From Dolomedes plantarius (Eukaryota > Arthropoda > Arachnida > Araneae > Dolomedidae): a DNA stretch of 64,000 nucleotides. Made by a program: the position numbers and the translations under genes. The DNA is taken from positions 9,942,516 through 10,006,515 of the forward strand of contig OU015490.1 in assembly GCA_907164885.2 (NCBI GenBank), in the 5' to 3' direction. Below the pieces are notes generated by a model. It had not been told where the DNA came from. It made no database searches and saw only the letters and a list, made by a program, of their open reading frames with translations. Below are positions 25,001-30,653 of the stretch, piece by piece (the first letter of the stretch is position 1; every line of letters begins with the position of its first letter).

Positions 25001-25270
25001 TTTGCGGAGTAGAAAATGGCTGGAATCAGTGTAAATCATCAGACATTATAAAAAAAATTATCCTCTAGAATAGTTTATCTGTCCCTTATTTTGTGTGAGT
25101 TCTTTTGAAGCGTTAAAAACTGAAATTGTTCTGTTCTTTACTCTAGCCCTTATGAAATTGGTAAAGCTGTCATGCAACTGCTTCAAGATAAAAAAAATGG
25201 AGCACTTTTACTGGTGGAGCATTCTGTTGGTATAAAATATGTAGAAGAGTCAGTTGACTTCAGGTCATAG
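2456..25270 (+). CDS. HPGD: 15-hydroxyprostaglandin dehydrogenase [NAD(+)]-like short-chain dehydrogenase, 7 exons
   Basis: Seven exons (2456-2548, 5255-5375, 9922-10028, 16280-16376, 19455-19531, 22495-22640, 25147-25270) sum to 765 nt, giving an unbroken 254-residue protein; family members are about 260. All introns are GT-AG. The classical SDR features are in order: cofactor loop TGGAQGIG (residues 11-18), Asp36 after beta-2 (favours NAD over NADP), NNAG (89-92), and the catalytic tetrad Asn106, Ser137, Tyr150, Lys154 with YCATK. The segment [15 protein letters not shown] closely resembles animal HPGD, which oxidises the 15-hydroxyl of prostaglandins and related lipids in the cytosol. The substrate here is unknown, since arthropods often carry several paralogues. 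The ATG has a good context (A at -3, G at +4). Introns reach 6.3 kb and are filled with transposons, yet no exon is damaged, so the gene is probably functional. Confidence 0.9.
3045..3225 (+). repeat. Dispersed repeat, copy A
   Basis: This stretch, from TATATATGTGTATGTCAAAATT onward through CAGACTGGGTTTGACG and TTATGGAGGAACGTAATCC, reappears in inverted orientation at 28985-29160. Both copies have TA-rich sequence at the same end. The class is unknown. Confidence 0.7.
3324..4543 (-). mobile_element. Tc1-type DNA transposon (DD36E spacing), apparently complete
   Basis: Inverted repeats of about 27 bp face each other at 3324-3350 and 4517-4543; CACTGAAATGCCACTGAATT on the left matches the right end with one change. 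They enclose one intact transposase gene on the minus strand. A TA follows the right end directly, but the left end reads TAAA, so the TA target duplication is imperfect. The element lies in intron 1 of the dehydrogenase gene, antisense to it. Confidence 0.85.
3356..4396 (-). CDS. Tc1-like transposase, intact, 346 aa
   Basis: An unbroken 347-codon frame, the usual Tc1 transposase size. Residues 1-110 form the paired DNA-binding domain: a first helix-turn-helix in [19 protein letters not shown] and a second after the [16 protein letters not shown] linker. The DDE catalytic core follows: WSDESRF (first Asp), FQQDN (second Asp) and [10 protein letters not shown] (Glu). I count 36 residues between the second Asp and the Glu, the DD36E spacing reported for the Incomer group, instead of the usual 34. 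The enzyme would cut and paste the element by acting on its inverted repeats in the nucleus. No stop or frameshift is present, so recent activity is possible. A + strand frame at 3608-3820 is only its shadow. Confidence 0.92.
   Translation of the reverse strand: MGKLPDLDAFDRGQIVGSRRMGHSISEIVKQLGFSRSTVSRVYQEYMDGGKKTSDRANCKGQLALTVRGERRLRRIVRSQRSKTLAEITTQFHEGASRTVSKRTVQRSLHRVGFGSRRPTRVPLLYTRHRAARLAWAREHRDWSVEDWKRVAWSDESRFRLLNADGRLRIWRQAHKVMDPACLAGTVQGHGGSIMVWGVFSWHSLGSLVRVPTSLNAIQYVELLGDHLHPFMLFCYPHGNGVFQQDNCTSHKSRLATGWLDEHSSDFSVMNCPPRSSDLNPIEHLWDVLEQGVKGHHTGPKNLTELWTALANIWQAVPVERFHKLVESMHRRVAAVIKARGGPTRY
4642..5118. mobile_element. hAT-type MITE with 8-bp target duplication
   Basis: The ends are CAGTGGTTCCCAACC (4642-4656) and GGTTGGGAACCGCTG (5104-5118), inverted repeats with one mismatch. 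They are flanked by the perfect duplication TTATAGCT at 4634-4641 and 5119-5126. The 477-bp interior is AT-rich, has a short (TA)n run near 4796-4819 and no transposase. Confidence 0.95.
5255..5375 (+). CDS. HPGD: HPGD-like exon 2
   Basis: Acceptor TTTCTTGCAG. Encodes [12 protein letters not shown] (with Asp36) through [10 protein letters not shown]. The donor GTAATG leaves one base of the next codon (phase 1). Confidence 0.9.
5376..5897. other. Intron 2, left part
   Basis: AT-rich intronic sequence. I see no gene or recognised element before the Helitron. Confidence 0.5.
5898..7055 (+). mobile_element. Helitron (rolling-circle element), copy 1
   Basis: It begins with TC after an A (TCTATATATATAAAACGCGT) and ends with a GC-rich hairpin (GCGACC-ATGCT-GGTCGC, 7028-7044), a short spacer and CTAG before a T: the hallmarks of Helitron ends and their A^T target. 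A second copy with the same ends lies at 52621-53627. The interior keeps a helicase C-terminal fragment (6140-6295) and a run of about 140-bp imperfect tandem repeats at 6376-6790, starting GTACTTGCTGAATTTTTACT. No Rep domain is visible, so the copy is non-autonomous. Confidence 0.88.
6140..6295 (+). pseudogene. Pif1-type helicase C-terminal fragment inside the Helitron
   Basis: A 51-residue open stretch ends at a TGA. It contains [17 protein letters not shown] and [18 protein letters not shown]. The latter is the motif VI region of Pif1/RecD-like SF1 helicases (HxQLYxxLSRV), which forms the C-terminus of Helitron Rep-helicase proteins. The rest of the helicase and the HUH nuclease are missing. 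The same fragment occurs in copy 2 at 52777-52926, so it was probably already part of the short element that spread. Confidence 0.8.
7056..7879. other. Intron 2 between Helitron and mariner relic
   Basis: No gene seen. A GC-richer patch at about 7744-7840 (CAGGGTTCCCAGC...) could be the end of an unidentified DNA transposon, possibly the mariner relic that follows. Confidence 0.35.
7880..8801 (+). pseudogene. mariner transposase relic (DD34D)
   Basis: The first open part (7880-8317) carries the helix-turn-helix end ([13 protein letters not shown]), then [14 protein letters not shown] and the first catalytic Asp in IPGDETWC. After frameshifts and stops around 8320-8430 the core resumes with [19 protein letters not shown] (second Asp) and [11 protein letters not shown] (third Asp). 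I count 34 residues between them, the DD34D signature of mariner. The C-terminal part is again shifted (8620-8801). mariner transposases are about 345 residues; the domains are present but broken in several places, so it is inactive. Confidence 0.85.
8822..8862. repeat. Short palindromes
   Basis: CTAGGGGCTTTGCCCCTAG is a perfect hairpin, followed at once by the partly palindromic GCTCGCTACGCTCGCTCC. On the minus strand the hairpin ends in CTAG-T, which could be a Helitron 3' end, but no matching TC start was found. Confidence 0.5.
8922..9213 (-). mobile_element. tRNA-derived SINE with 11-bp target duplication
   Basis: On the minus strand the 5' end at about 9213 reads GGGTCGCCCAGTGGCTAAGT. 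It contains an A box (TGGCTAAGTGG) and, about 45 bases on, a B box (GGTTCGATTCC), the internal RNA polymerase III promoter of a tRNA. The acceptor stem is not closed, so it is not a tRNA gene. The body continues to a (CA)n tail, seen as (GT)n from 8922 on the + strand. The target duplication CCATTTACTGT flanks it at 8911-8921 and 9212-9222. It lies antisense in intron 2 of the dehydrogenase gene. Confidence 0.88.
9223..9921. other. Intron 2, right part
   Basis: AT-rich intron with no recognised gene or element; it ends in the acceptor TTATTTAAACAG of exon 3. Confidence 0.5.
9922..10028 (+). CDS. HPGD: HPGD-like exon 3
   Basis: With one base from exon 2 it encodes [20 protein letters not shown] through MVQVNL. 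It carries the NNAG motif (89-92) and the tetrad Asn106. Donor CTC|GTGAGT, phase 0. Confidence 0.93.
10029..10666. other. Intron 3 start, with the left copy of a duplicated flank
   Basis: No gene seen. From about 10508 (TTTTTTTCACAAAAATTTTC onward to about 10582) the sequence is repeated at 12644-12698, on the far side of the Tc1 element. Confidence 0.6.
10952..11159. mobile_element. hAT-type MITE, 208 bp
   Basis: Starts CAGGGCC and ends GGGCCCTG, flanked by the perfect 8-bp duplication GAAGTAAA (10944-10951 and 11160-11167). It has long G/C runs. An inverted relative with a different duplication lies at 34208-34394. It is inserted between the left repeats and the transposase of the surrounding Tc1-like element. 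Confidence 0.93.
11174..12209 (-). pseudogene. Tc1-like transposase relic
   Basis: On the minus strand the ATG at 12209 opens [19 protein letters not shown], the first helix-turn-helix, followed by [17 protein letters not shown] and a [15 protein letters not shown] linker. Later pieces in shifted frames include [16 protein letters not shown] (about 11590-11640) and [12 protein letters not shown] (about 11340-11390) with the catalytic Glu. It ends KAKGDATKY before a TAA at 11174-11176. Length and order fit a full-length Tc1 transposase, but several frameshifts make it inactive. Confidence 0.82.
12574..13708. other. Intron 3 between DNA transposons
   Basis: Contains the right copy of the duplicated flank (12644-12698) and otherwise AT-rich intronic sequence. 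Short open frames (12851-13117, 13424-13651) show no recognisable domain. A (TA)n run ends at 13708. Confidence 0.45.
13709..14338. mobile_element. Short Tc1/mariner element with about 156-bp inverted repeats
   Basis: GGGTGTCCAGCGAAGAAGTC starts the left repeat (13709-13864); its near-perfect inverse closes the element (14182-14338). TA-rich sequence flanks both ends, as expected for TA targeting. Between the repeats lies a fragment of the transposase C-terminus, so this is a deletion derivative caught between full element and MITE. Confidence 0.9.
13895..14113 (+). pseudogene. Transposase C-terminal fragment (mariner-like)
   Basis: About 70 residues carry [20 protein letters not shown], the end of the DDE/D catalytic core with the last acidic residue in PCD. 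A helical tail follows ([15 protein letters not shown]...[11 protein letters not shown]) and ends at a TGA. This form of the core ([16 protein letters not shown]) is typical of a large arthropod mariner-like family. The first two catalytic Asp and the DNA-binding domain are absent. Confidence 0.8.
14350..14845 (+). mobile_element. Truncated Tc1-like transposon, 5' part
   Basis: From about 14350 the leader of a Tc1-like element runs to an ATG at 14574. The N-terminal helix-turn-helix coding follows: MSAFER in one frame, then, after a frameshift near 14630, [25 protein letters not shown] and a [16 protein letters not shown] linker. The sequence stops being recognisable near 14840, so the catalytic domain is missing. 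Confidence 0.75.
14846..15428. other. Intron 3, no gene recognised
   Basis: AT-rich sequence. The short minus-strand frame at 14879-15067 has no recognisable domain. Confidence 0.45.
15429..15610 (+). mobile_element. tRNA-like SINE, copy 1
   Basis: The head CCCGGGGTAGCCTAGTGGTA has an A box (TAGCCTAGTGG), followed by a B-box-like GGATCGAATCCCG. The body (CCATTCAATACCTCCGTGTC) is shared with an inverted copy at 16035-16237. It ends in an ACAACAACAAC tail near 15605. A different family from the SINE at 8922. Confidence 0.72.
16035..16237 (-). mobile_element. tRNA-like SINE, copy 2 (inverted)
   Basis: On the minus strand GGGCTCGAGGTAGCCCTGTG begins a body sharing CCGCCATTCAATACCTCCGT and TTCTATGAGGTC with the copy at 15429. 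It ends in an ACAACAAAATAAA tail. The B box is poorly kept. It lies about 45 bases before exon 4, so it is close to that acceptor. Confidence 0.7.
16280..16376 (+). CDS. HPGD: HPGD-like exon 4
   Basis: Acceptor after a pyrimidine-rich run (ACTTTCCAG). Encodes [15 protein letters not shown] through [10 protein letters not shown] with the catalytic Ser137. The donor used is 16377 (GTGGGT); the nearby GTATGT at 16381 would break the frame into exon 5. Confidence 0.9.
16377..16705. other. Intron 4 start with a MITE-like fragment
   Basis: At about 16562-16585 TTTTGAGGGGTGGCCGTCG recalls sequences near 27058 and suggests a dispersed DNA-transposon fragment. Nothing else is recognised. Confidence 0.4.
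16706..17824 (+). pseudogene. KRBA2-like integrase relic
   Basis: Two open frames (16706-17269 and 17273-17824) together cover a retroviral-type integrase of the kind annotated in arthropods as KRAB-A domain-containing protein 2-like. The first holds a zinc-binding HHCC part (H in [10 protein letters not shown] in LCKHCQGKH) and the first core Asp (RVDLTDLQS). The second Asp region (near 17205) is read in another frame, and the frame changes again before [18 protein letters not shown], which has the catalytic Glu. The tail [16 protein letters not shown] to [12 protein letters not shown] is characteristic of this family. At least two frameshifts and an in-frame stop make it a fossil. It lies in intron 4, in the sense orientation. 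Confidence 0.75.
17825..18474. other. Intron 4, includes a GC-richer unexplained island
   Basis: At about 17905-18165 base composition rises sharply above the surroundings and both strands are open for about 60 codons (17910-18101 + and 17959-18150 -). No domain is recognised. Confidence 0.4.
18475..18523. repeat. (TA)n microsatellite
   Basis: Uninterrupted TA tract. It is followed at once by a GACTCACTGACTGAGTCACT tetranucleotide-like run and an unclassified AT-rich repeat to about 18720. Confidence 0.92.
18524..19075. other. Intron 4, unclassified repeat and AT-rich sequence
   Basis: Starts with a degenerate (CTGA)n run (18528-18560) and CAACGCACAAACC...CGCTGGACC, which looks like a dispersed repeat. 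No open frame of note. Confidence 0.4.
19076..19129. repeat. (TA)n microsatellite
   Basis: Uninterrupted TA tract of about 54 bases in intron 4. Confidence 0.95.
19455..19531 (+). CDS. HPGD: HPGD-like exon 5
   Basis: Encodes [20 protein letters not shown] and LTRSYG with Tyr150 and Lys154 of the active site. Acceptor AAAACAG, donor GGC|GTAAGT, phase 0. Confidence 0.94.
19532..20212. other. Intron 5 start
   Basis: No gene or classified element seen. Confidence 0.45.
20213..20294. repeat. (TA)n microsatellite at a LINE 3' end
   Basis: About 82 bases of TA. It directly follows, in the minus-strand sense, the coding end of a LINE fragment. The YIYIYI open frames here are artefacts. Confidence 0.95.
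20295..20738 (-). pseudogene. RTE-like non-LTR retrotransposon, C-terminal fragment
   Basis: On the minus strand, from 20738 down: [20 protein letters not shown] and KILRRILE (end of the RT thumb region), then in a shifted frame [34 protein letters not shown] and a basic end. This C-terminus (RWLGH...KRGRP..RW) is typical of RTE-like LINEs. The 5' part, including endonuclease and RT, is missing. The coding end runs into a (TA)n tract, as expected for RTE-type elements with simple-repeat tails. A second (TA)n tract lies at the other end (20739-20794). Confidence 0.75.
20739..20794. repeat. (TA)n microsatellite
   Basis: TA tract between the LINE fragment and the Tc1 element that starts at 20797. 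Confidence 0.93.
20797..22015 (+). mobile_element. Tc1-type transposon (DD36E spacing), inserted in (TA)n
   Basis: The ends are CACTCAAGAGCCAAAACATT (from 20797) and its exact inverse closing at 22015, about 29 bp of inverted repeat. Both ends abut (TA)n, so the TA target is obvious but the duplication cannot be delimited. One transposase frame with three stops is inside. Confidence 0.92.
20944..21984 (+). pseudogene. Tc1-like transposase, full length with three nonsense codons
   Basis: From the ATG at 20944 ([16 protein letters not shown]) to the TGA at 21982-21984 the frame is exactly 347 codons. That is the length of the intact transposase at 3356, with no indel. Three in-frame stops break it: TGA at 21385-21387, TAG at 21715-21717 and TGA at 21799-21801. 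The paired DNA-binding domain, SDESRF (first Asp), FQQDN (second Asp) and NLIEH (Glu) are all present, 36 residues between the last two. It is a relative of the 3356 element, decayed by point mutation only. Confidence 0.92.
22016..22165. repeat. (TA)n then (ATAC)n microsatellite
   Basis: TA tract to about 22058, then CATA/ATAC tetranucleotide repeats to about 22148 and a short TA run. Confidence 0.92.
22166..22494. other. Intron 5 end
   Basis: No gene seen. It ends in a pyrimidine-rich acceptor (CTTTGTTTCTGTAG). Confidence 0.45.
22495..22640 (+). CDS. HPGD: HPGD-like exon 6
   Basis: Encodes [20 protein letters not shown] through AQFSSLR. The [10 protein letters not shown] motif is the SDR segment after the active site that contacts the nicotinamide. 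An alternative AG at 22499-22500 would start the exon at 22501 and drop two residues (TQ) in frame. Donor AG|GTGAGT, phase 2. Confidence 0.92.
22641..23893. other. Intron 6, left part
   Basis: AT-rich. The phrase about a non-repeat gene does not apply: the 112-codon frame at 23459-23797 has no recognisable domain and is probably chance. Two segments sharing GGCGATATT/GGACACTTACCC-like motifs (about 22700 and 23245) in opposite orientation may be the ends of an unclassified DNA element. Confidence 0.4.
23894..24646. mobile_element. hAT-type MITE, 753 bp
   Basis: Starts CAGGCCCTGATTT and ends AAATCCGGCCATG (imperfect inverted repeats), flanked by the perfect 8-bp duplication CTCCCCTA at 23886-23893 and 24647-24654. 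The interior is AT-rich with no transposase. Its ends resemble those of the element at 62748. Confidence 0.9.
24655..25146. other. Intron 6, right part
   Basis: AT-rich intronic sequence with no recognised element, up to the acceptor TTTACTCTAG. Confidence 0.45.
25147..25270 (+). CDS. HPGD: HPGD-like exon 7 (last)
   Basis: Encodes [20 protein letters not shown], then [15 protein letters not shown] and VDFRS, and stops at TAG 25268-25270. The acceptor restores the split Ser codon. A poly(A) signal candidate AATAAA lies at 25597-25602. Confidence 0.92.
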
Positions 25271-25732
25271 AGGAAATGGTGAAAAATAGATGAAATGTGC
25301 AGTAATTATAGTAGTTATCTACAAAAAGTATAAAATTGTTAGTAAATTTAGGACGTTATTTTTTTATACAGGATGTGCTGTAATTTATTAATCAAATTAC
25401 ACCTACATGCATATTTTTTATGGTATATCATTTGTTTATACGAAAAGAAAAGATGTAAAAAGATGAAAAGTATACGTCGATCAAGTTTGTTGCAATTAAT
25501 AGATGCATGTGAATCCAATTTCTATATCACTGGTAAATTTTCTGAGTTGAAAAAGGAGAAATTCATATTTTTAATCACTCTGATTCTATGTAAAAAAATA
25601 AAACAGATTTGTGCTTTTTGTGGATGTCATTTGTCTAAATCCTCTGTTGTTTATCCGTTTCTAGGCTAATTTCTAAAAGCCACTTACCGTGTTATATATC
25701 CCCCGGGATCTGTTTTGGCTCTTTTACACTAA
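25271..25732. other. 3' flank of the dehydrogenase gene
   Basis: Probable 3' UTR, with AATAAA at 25597-25602. The 98-codon frame at 25373-25669 has no recognisable domain. Confidence 0.45.
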
Positions 25733-25857
25733 AGCAGTCGTTCCCAACCCGTAGACGTCTGGGGACCACTAAGCTAGAAATTGAACCATGTGTGGACCCC
25801 CCCCCCCCACACACACACACCGACTTGAGGGGGGAACCTTCCGGGGGGGGGTATAGA
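25733..25857. mobile_element. hAT-like MITE end (truncated)
   Basis: CAGTCGTTCCCAACC resembles the end of the MITE at 4642 (CAGTGGTTCCCAACC) and is followed by GTCTGGGGACCAC. It is then interrupted by C, CA and G runs and by another hAT MITE at 25859. No second end was found. Confidence 0.6.
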
Positions 25858-25858
25858 A

Positions 25859-26328
25859 CAGGGGTTTCCAACTGGCGGCCCGCGAAGACTTCTAGGAAAA
25901 TAATTTGCAGCATCAATTTAGATATTCTTAGTTAACGAAAAATGGTTTTGAAAAATCTATATTGTTTTCAAATGCTGTTCATTTACAAAAAAGATTGATT
26001 TTCCTCGAATTCCATGAAAAGTAGGGTGTCCACTCATGTTCTATTTCATACCTCCCTCACTTCTTATTTAAATACCCACTTCTTATTTGACCTTTTTTGT
26101 GTGTGTCTGTGTAATTTAACGAAAGTTGGCCAGTTATAATCAAGGTCGTTGATAGAGGTTCATCCTCGAATTTTTAAAAATTTAATAGTACATACTATAC
26201 ACAAATCCTCCAAAAACCCCTCTCTCAAGAAAAAAATTCCTGGGTATGGTCCTGATTAAATTGCGGCCCGCCACTAGACGGGTGTTTTCGATTGCGGCCC
26301 TTGGACACTTGTAAGTTGGAAACCCCTG
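25859..26328. mobile_element. hAT-type MITE, 470 bp
   Basis: CAGGGGTTTCCAACT opens and AGTTGGAAACCCCTG closes the element, a perfect 15-bp inverted repeat. It is flanked by the perfect 8-bp duplication GTATAGAA (25851-25858 and 26329-26336). GCGGCCCGC-type motifs near both ends extend the symmetry. No transposase. Confidence 0.96.
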
Positions 26329-26336
26329 GTATAGAA

Positions 26337-27314
26337 TATCTCTCAGGCAAAAGGGATACAGGATTAACGTACTCACATTCTAACGTATCATATTCTATTA
26401 AGGCGACAATGGGCCATGAAAAACTTTTTTTTTATTTATCAACATATTGCTGTGAAATATTGTATACTTATACAGTGTTGTTTAGATATGAAAATTCTAC
26501 ATTTAAAAAAAATCGGAATGTAATTAATTAAGATATTAATTAAAATCAGTTTGTTAATGACTCTATTTAAAAATGCTATATGCGCATCCATTTTTGTCTC
26601 AGATATCTAATTTTCTTTCTTAAGCTAACTTTATAAAGTCATAGTAAAAGTTACTAGCAATGTTTGATTGACAGTCCTATTTATAAAAACTAGAAAGGAA
26701 ATCGATAAAAATGGGTCATTTTATGCTAAATTTTATCAATTTTTTTTATGGTAAAAATTTTAAGTTGTTTTAAAATAGTCTAATGAATTCATTAGTAAGT
26801 TTTATTCTACCATATATAAATAATCATTTTATGAAATTTTATGAAAATTCAAGAAAAATTATGACGCATGGAACATTTTGAACTTACCGAAACGAAACGA
26901 AAACTTGTTTTTAGAAAATAGCATTTAAAATTTTAATTTAACGTAACATTTCCATAGAAAAAAAATCGTTTTGGGGACATATTTTTGTCAATCTGAAGGT
27001 CCATTGTCGCCCTAACAAAATAATTATGCTAAACTTTTAAGAAATTTAAATGTGTCTGTTTTGAGGGGTGGGCGTCGTACAGGGAGCTTTACTTCTCTAT
27101 GGCGTCCAGTAATAGTTTCATGAAAAATTGGCGATATTGAGAGGTTATTTCCTTTAATAACGGTTTCGAAAAAATATGGCCATTTTGCGTGGTGGCTCGG
27201 TTTCACTGTGTGTGTATATATACATACATACGTGTATATGTATGTATGTATATGTATATACATACATAGACACGTGTGGATGTGTGTGTGTGTGGGTGGG
27301 TGTGCATACATATG
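26337..27314. other. Intergenic, mostly unrecognised
   Basis: AT-rich to about 27030. Then MITE-like sequence (TTTTGAGGGGTGGGCGTCG near 27059, GGTTTCACTG near 27200) and TGTATG/CATA microsatellites at about 27208-27300. Confidence 0.4.
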
Positions 27315-27461
27315 CAGTGAAACTTCTTTAAGGCATGGTTCCGGAGAAAATTGTCCGTTGTGAGGGGTAGCCGAGCATTTCGACTCTTTTTATGGCGGCC
27401 AGTAATGGTTACCACAAAAAGCAGTCGTTTTGCGGGCCTGTCGTCCAGAGAAGTTTCACTA
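27315..27461. mobile_element. Small MITE, CAGTGAAACTTC family
   Basis: CAGTGAAACTTC at the left and GAAGTTTCACTA at the right form an inverted repeat about 147 bp apart. TA follows the right end. A related, more decayed copy lies at 42572-42733. Confidence 0.7.
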
Positions 27462-28984
27462 TATTATTTTTATACGTGCACAGGGCCAGTCCAATAGGTG
27501 TGACGATTCGCTTCGGGCGCCGAATTTTAAAACGCGCCAATATCAGACCTGTTAAAAATGCCAAATTTTTCAAGAACAACGGAAAAATACGAATGGGAAA
27601 TTTAATAGTTTATTACGATATAGGGCGAATACATGCCGATGGAAGCGAATATGGATTTTAATTTAGATAAACTGCTTCATGACACGAGGAATAAATTTCG
27701 TATGCCAATTACAAAACCTGTAACATTTGCGGCAGATTTTCTGAACCAAAACGATATAGAACCGACTGGAGATAAGTTGAGTAATCTATAGGAAAAACCG
27801 TATGACCATTTTATTATTTAGAGAGATGCATTTAGCGGCAATAAAGGCTCGAAGACGGACTCAGAAAGTTGTTTCATGACATAACGGATCGTATTTAATT
27901 TTGACACCTTTTTTAAAGCTGTATAATATGTAAAAATTTTAAAAATAAACAAATATTTCTCCCGAAATTTCTGTTATTCTGTGAAATAGACTCTATCTAA
28001 TAGAAATACATTCATCACTTAGTCTGTCCAAAAAATTGAGAAGGCGCCATTTTGTCCACAAAGAAGCGTTAAGTGTGCTGTGTACTAACCCTATCTGAAT
28101 CGGTCACCTCGGCGTTAACCTGTACGGAGATAACTCGACCAACGATTGTCGATTCGGAAAAGTTTTTTTTAGTGGAAGAAATTTTAGACCTCGGTCATTT
28201 TTCTTTTTTAAAAGGAATGCAAGTAATATAAAATATTCGGTGGTAAAAAACCTTGTCTCGCGTGTTGCCTAAATTCTTTCGGCGGACGCAATTTATAAAA
28301 TGAATCCCGTTGCAAGGTGCAAAAAGTTCGGGCTATCTGAAAATACCATTTTTTTCTCCATAGTTTAACATCGAGGTGAGTTAATCCAATCCGGGTTAGT
28401 CGACAGCAGCCTTAAACGTTATAAAGAAAACAAAATCGCCTTTTTGAAGTAATATTAGACAGTTGTCTGAAGAGGCCGACTTTTCGTTCTCTACTCATGG
28501 CCGGCTTTTAAAAATTTGGGCCCAACCATTTACGTGTTTTTGGACGACGAACTGTCATTCAGTTCCAAATTTAATTAAAATCGAAACTTTATAGCAACGA
28601 CAAATTTTTACAAAATGAATAGCAAAAAATATTTGCTTCTTTTTACATACTCGTTGACAAAGAATTAAAAATGCACCAGCGCGGTTGTTTGTGTTTAAGA
28701 TTCTAACGGCTTTTTATTTTGGCATCACGACGGTTAGTTTTCAGCTTTTAAAATCATGACACGGAAACCAACATTTAATTAATATTTTGACAATGATTTT
28801 TGTAAAGATCTTCTAAAACGAACATAATGAAACTTTTCCGCAAATCGAAATTGAATGCCCGAGGAGGCCAGAACTTTTCCACTTCAGATATTGCAAACAT
28901 AATACAAGAAAAGTGTGAATCGTATGAACATTTTGACATTGCTGGTGTAATGATGAATTGCTTATCAGCATTCTAATGAGTGTG
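27462..28984. other. Unexplained 1.5-kb intergenic stretch
   Basis: It opens near 27481 with CAGGGCCAGTCCAATAGG and CGGGCGCCG, which looks like a hAT end, but no partner was found. A short frame at 27633-27791 (52 residues) and scattered coding-like fragments in several frames hint at a very decayed protein gene that I cannot identify. Confidence 0.35.
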
Positions 28985-29156
28985 ACGACTTGTAGATTTT
29001 AACGTGGGATTACGTTCCTCCATAACGCTAAAACCGTCCGTCCATACCTCGCGAGTTACAATTCTGGCAGCTCGTCATACCCAGTCTGTATCGCTTGGAC
29101 AAGCAGTAAACAGTCGAACAGAAAATTATCAAAATGCGTCAAAATTTTGACATACA

Positions 29157-29160
<4 letters not shown>
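28985..29160 (-). repeat. Dispersed repeat, copy B (inverted to copy A)
   Basis: The reverse complement matches 3045-3225 by eye, including GTATGTCAAAATTTTGA and ATGGAGGAACGTAATCC. It abuts a (TA)n tract. Confidence 0.7.

Positions 29161-29242
<82 letters not shown>
29161..29242. repeat. (TA)n microsatellite
   Basis: About 80 bases of TA, hosting the left end of the Tc1 element that follows. Confidence 0.95.
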
Positions 29243-29245
<3 letters not shown>

Positions 29246-30653
29246 TGCTGGCCACCCAAATTGCAACACCAAGAAAGACAAGAGATATCACAACAAAATT
29301 TATTTTGTAGATAATAGGTTGACCAAGTATCAAATGATTAAATTTATAGACTTCTGTGAAGTGTGGTTCCTGCCAAAATCAGTAGCCAGAGTAACCGCCA
29401 TTTTTGGAGATCACCGCTGCCACACGCCTCGGCATTCATTCAAAGAGACTTTGGATGAGTTCTTGGGGTACAGCAGACCAAGCAGCTTCCACACGTTGCC
29501 AAAGTTGATCTGCTGTGGCAGCTGGGGATGGAATCTGCGTCAATTGTAGAGCAACCATGGACCACATGTTTTCTATCGGCAAAAGATCCGGAGAGCGAGG
29601 CGGCCAGGGAAGCAATTCAATCTGGCGATTGACGAAGAACCGTTGGACAATGCGTGCCACGTGTGGTCGCGCATTATCCTGTTGAAATATGGCTGTGGGC
29701 ATGCCCTGAAGGTAAGGAAGGACAACTGGATCCAACACCTCGGAGATGTAGCACTGTCTGTTTAAAGTACCGGCAATGCGTACTAGAGGTGTGCGAGAGT
29801 GATATCCAATACCGCCCCATACCATAATACCCGGTGCAGGACCAGTGTGGCGGTGCATAACGCAGCTGTTCAGCATCCTCTCTTCACGGTGTCTCCAGAC
29901 TCGAATGCGACCATCGTGGTGTTGCAGACAGAAGCGTGACTCGTCAGTAAAGACAATTTCATTTCATTCTGCCGTCCACATCCTTCTGTCATCGCACCGT
30001 TGGCGGCGGAGACGTCTGTGGTTCTGCGTCAAGGGTAGACAAAGCAATGGACGTCTTGCGGACAGACCACTCTGCTGTAAACGGCGTCGAATGGTACGCG
30101 CAGACACTGGATGATGCGTTACAAACTGCATGTGCTGTGCTATGGTTCGTGATGTGACTGAGCGATCCGTCACTGCCATGCGCACAATTTGCCTGTCATC
30201 ACGTGAAGTGGTGCGCTGAGGTGGATGCGATCGAACACGCCGGTCCGTCGTACCCTCCTGCATCCAACGATCACATATCCGCATTACAGTTGTTTGGTTT
30301 CGTCCAACACGACTACTGATTTCCCTGAAAGATAATCCACAATCTCAGTAGGCCACTATCCTTCCTCTGTCGAACTCGGATGCTTGATCAAAAGATGATC
30401 GCTGTTTTCGACGAGGCATAATTGATCGTTTTTTTTGAAAAAAACCACAAGAAAAACACAATTGCCGAACTTGAAATCGTCGAAATCTCCAAGCCTTAAA
30501 TAGCGCTTTGAAGTGGCGCCACAGGCGCGCGTGATGTGCGTCTGCGCTGAAATTCTAATCATTTGCATATCTCACCTCTGCTAATGCATGTTGTAAATTT
30601 CATGTTATTTGCATGTTTCCTTTAGGGTGTTGCATTTACAGTGGCCAGCAGTG
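29243..30653 (-). mobile_element. Tc1-type transposon (DD34E)
   Basis: CACTGCTGGCCAC at the left and GTGGCCAGCAGTG at the right (30641-30653) are inverted ends flanked by TA (29241-29242 and 30654-30655). The transposase inside runs on the minus strand. Beyond the right end the truncated gag of a Gypsy element starts at once. Confidence 0.92.
29379..30419 (-). pseudogene. Tc1-like transposase, full length with three TGA codons
   Basis: From the ATG at 30419 (MPRRKQRSS) to the TGA at 29379-29381 the frame is exactly 347 codons with no indel. It has three in-frame TGA stops: after AY near codon 26, within the WTAE-NEIVFTDE stretch just before 29964, and at 29436-29438 before MPRRVAAVIS. The helix-turn-helix domain, FTDESRF, FQQDNARPH and SPDLLPIENMW are all kept, with 34 residues between the second Asp and the Glu. 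Inactivated by point mutations only. Confidence 0.9.

Noticed and set aside
29056..30653. Tc1 at 29243 as an insertion inside the Gypsy gag
   Set aside because: Sequence left of the element is a (TA)n tract and an unrelated dispersed repeat, not the upstream part of gag; the gag is simply truncated at this border.
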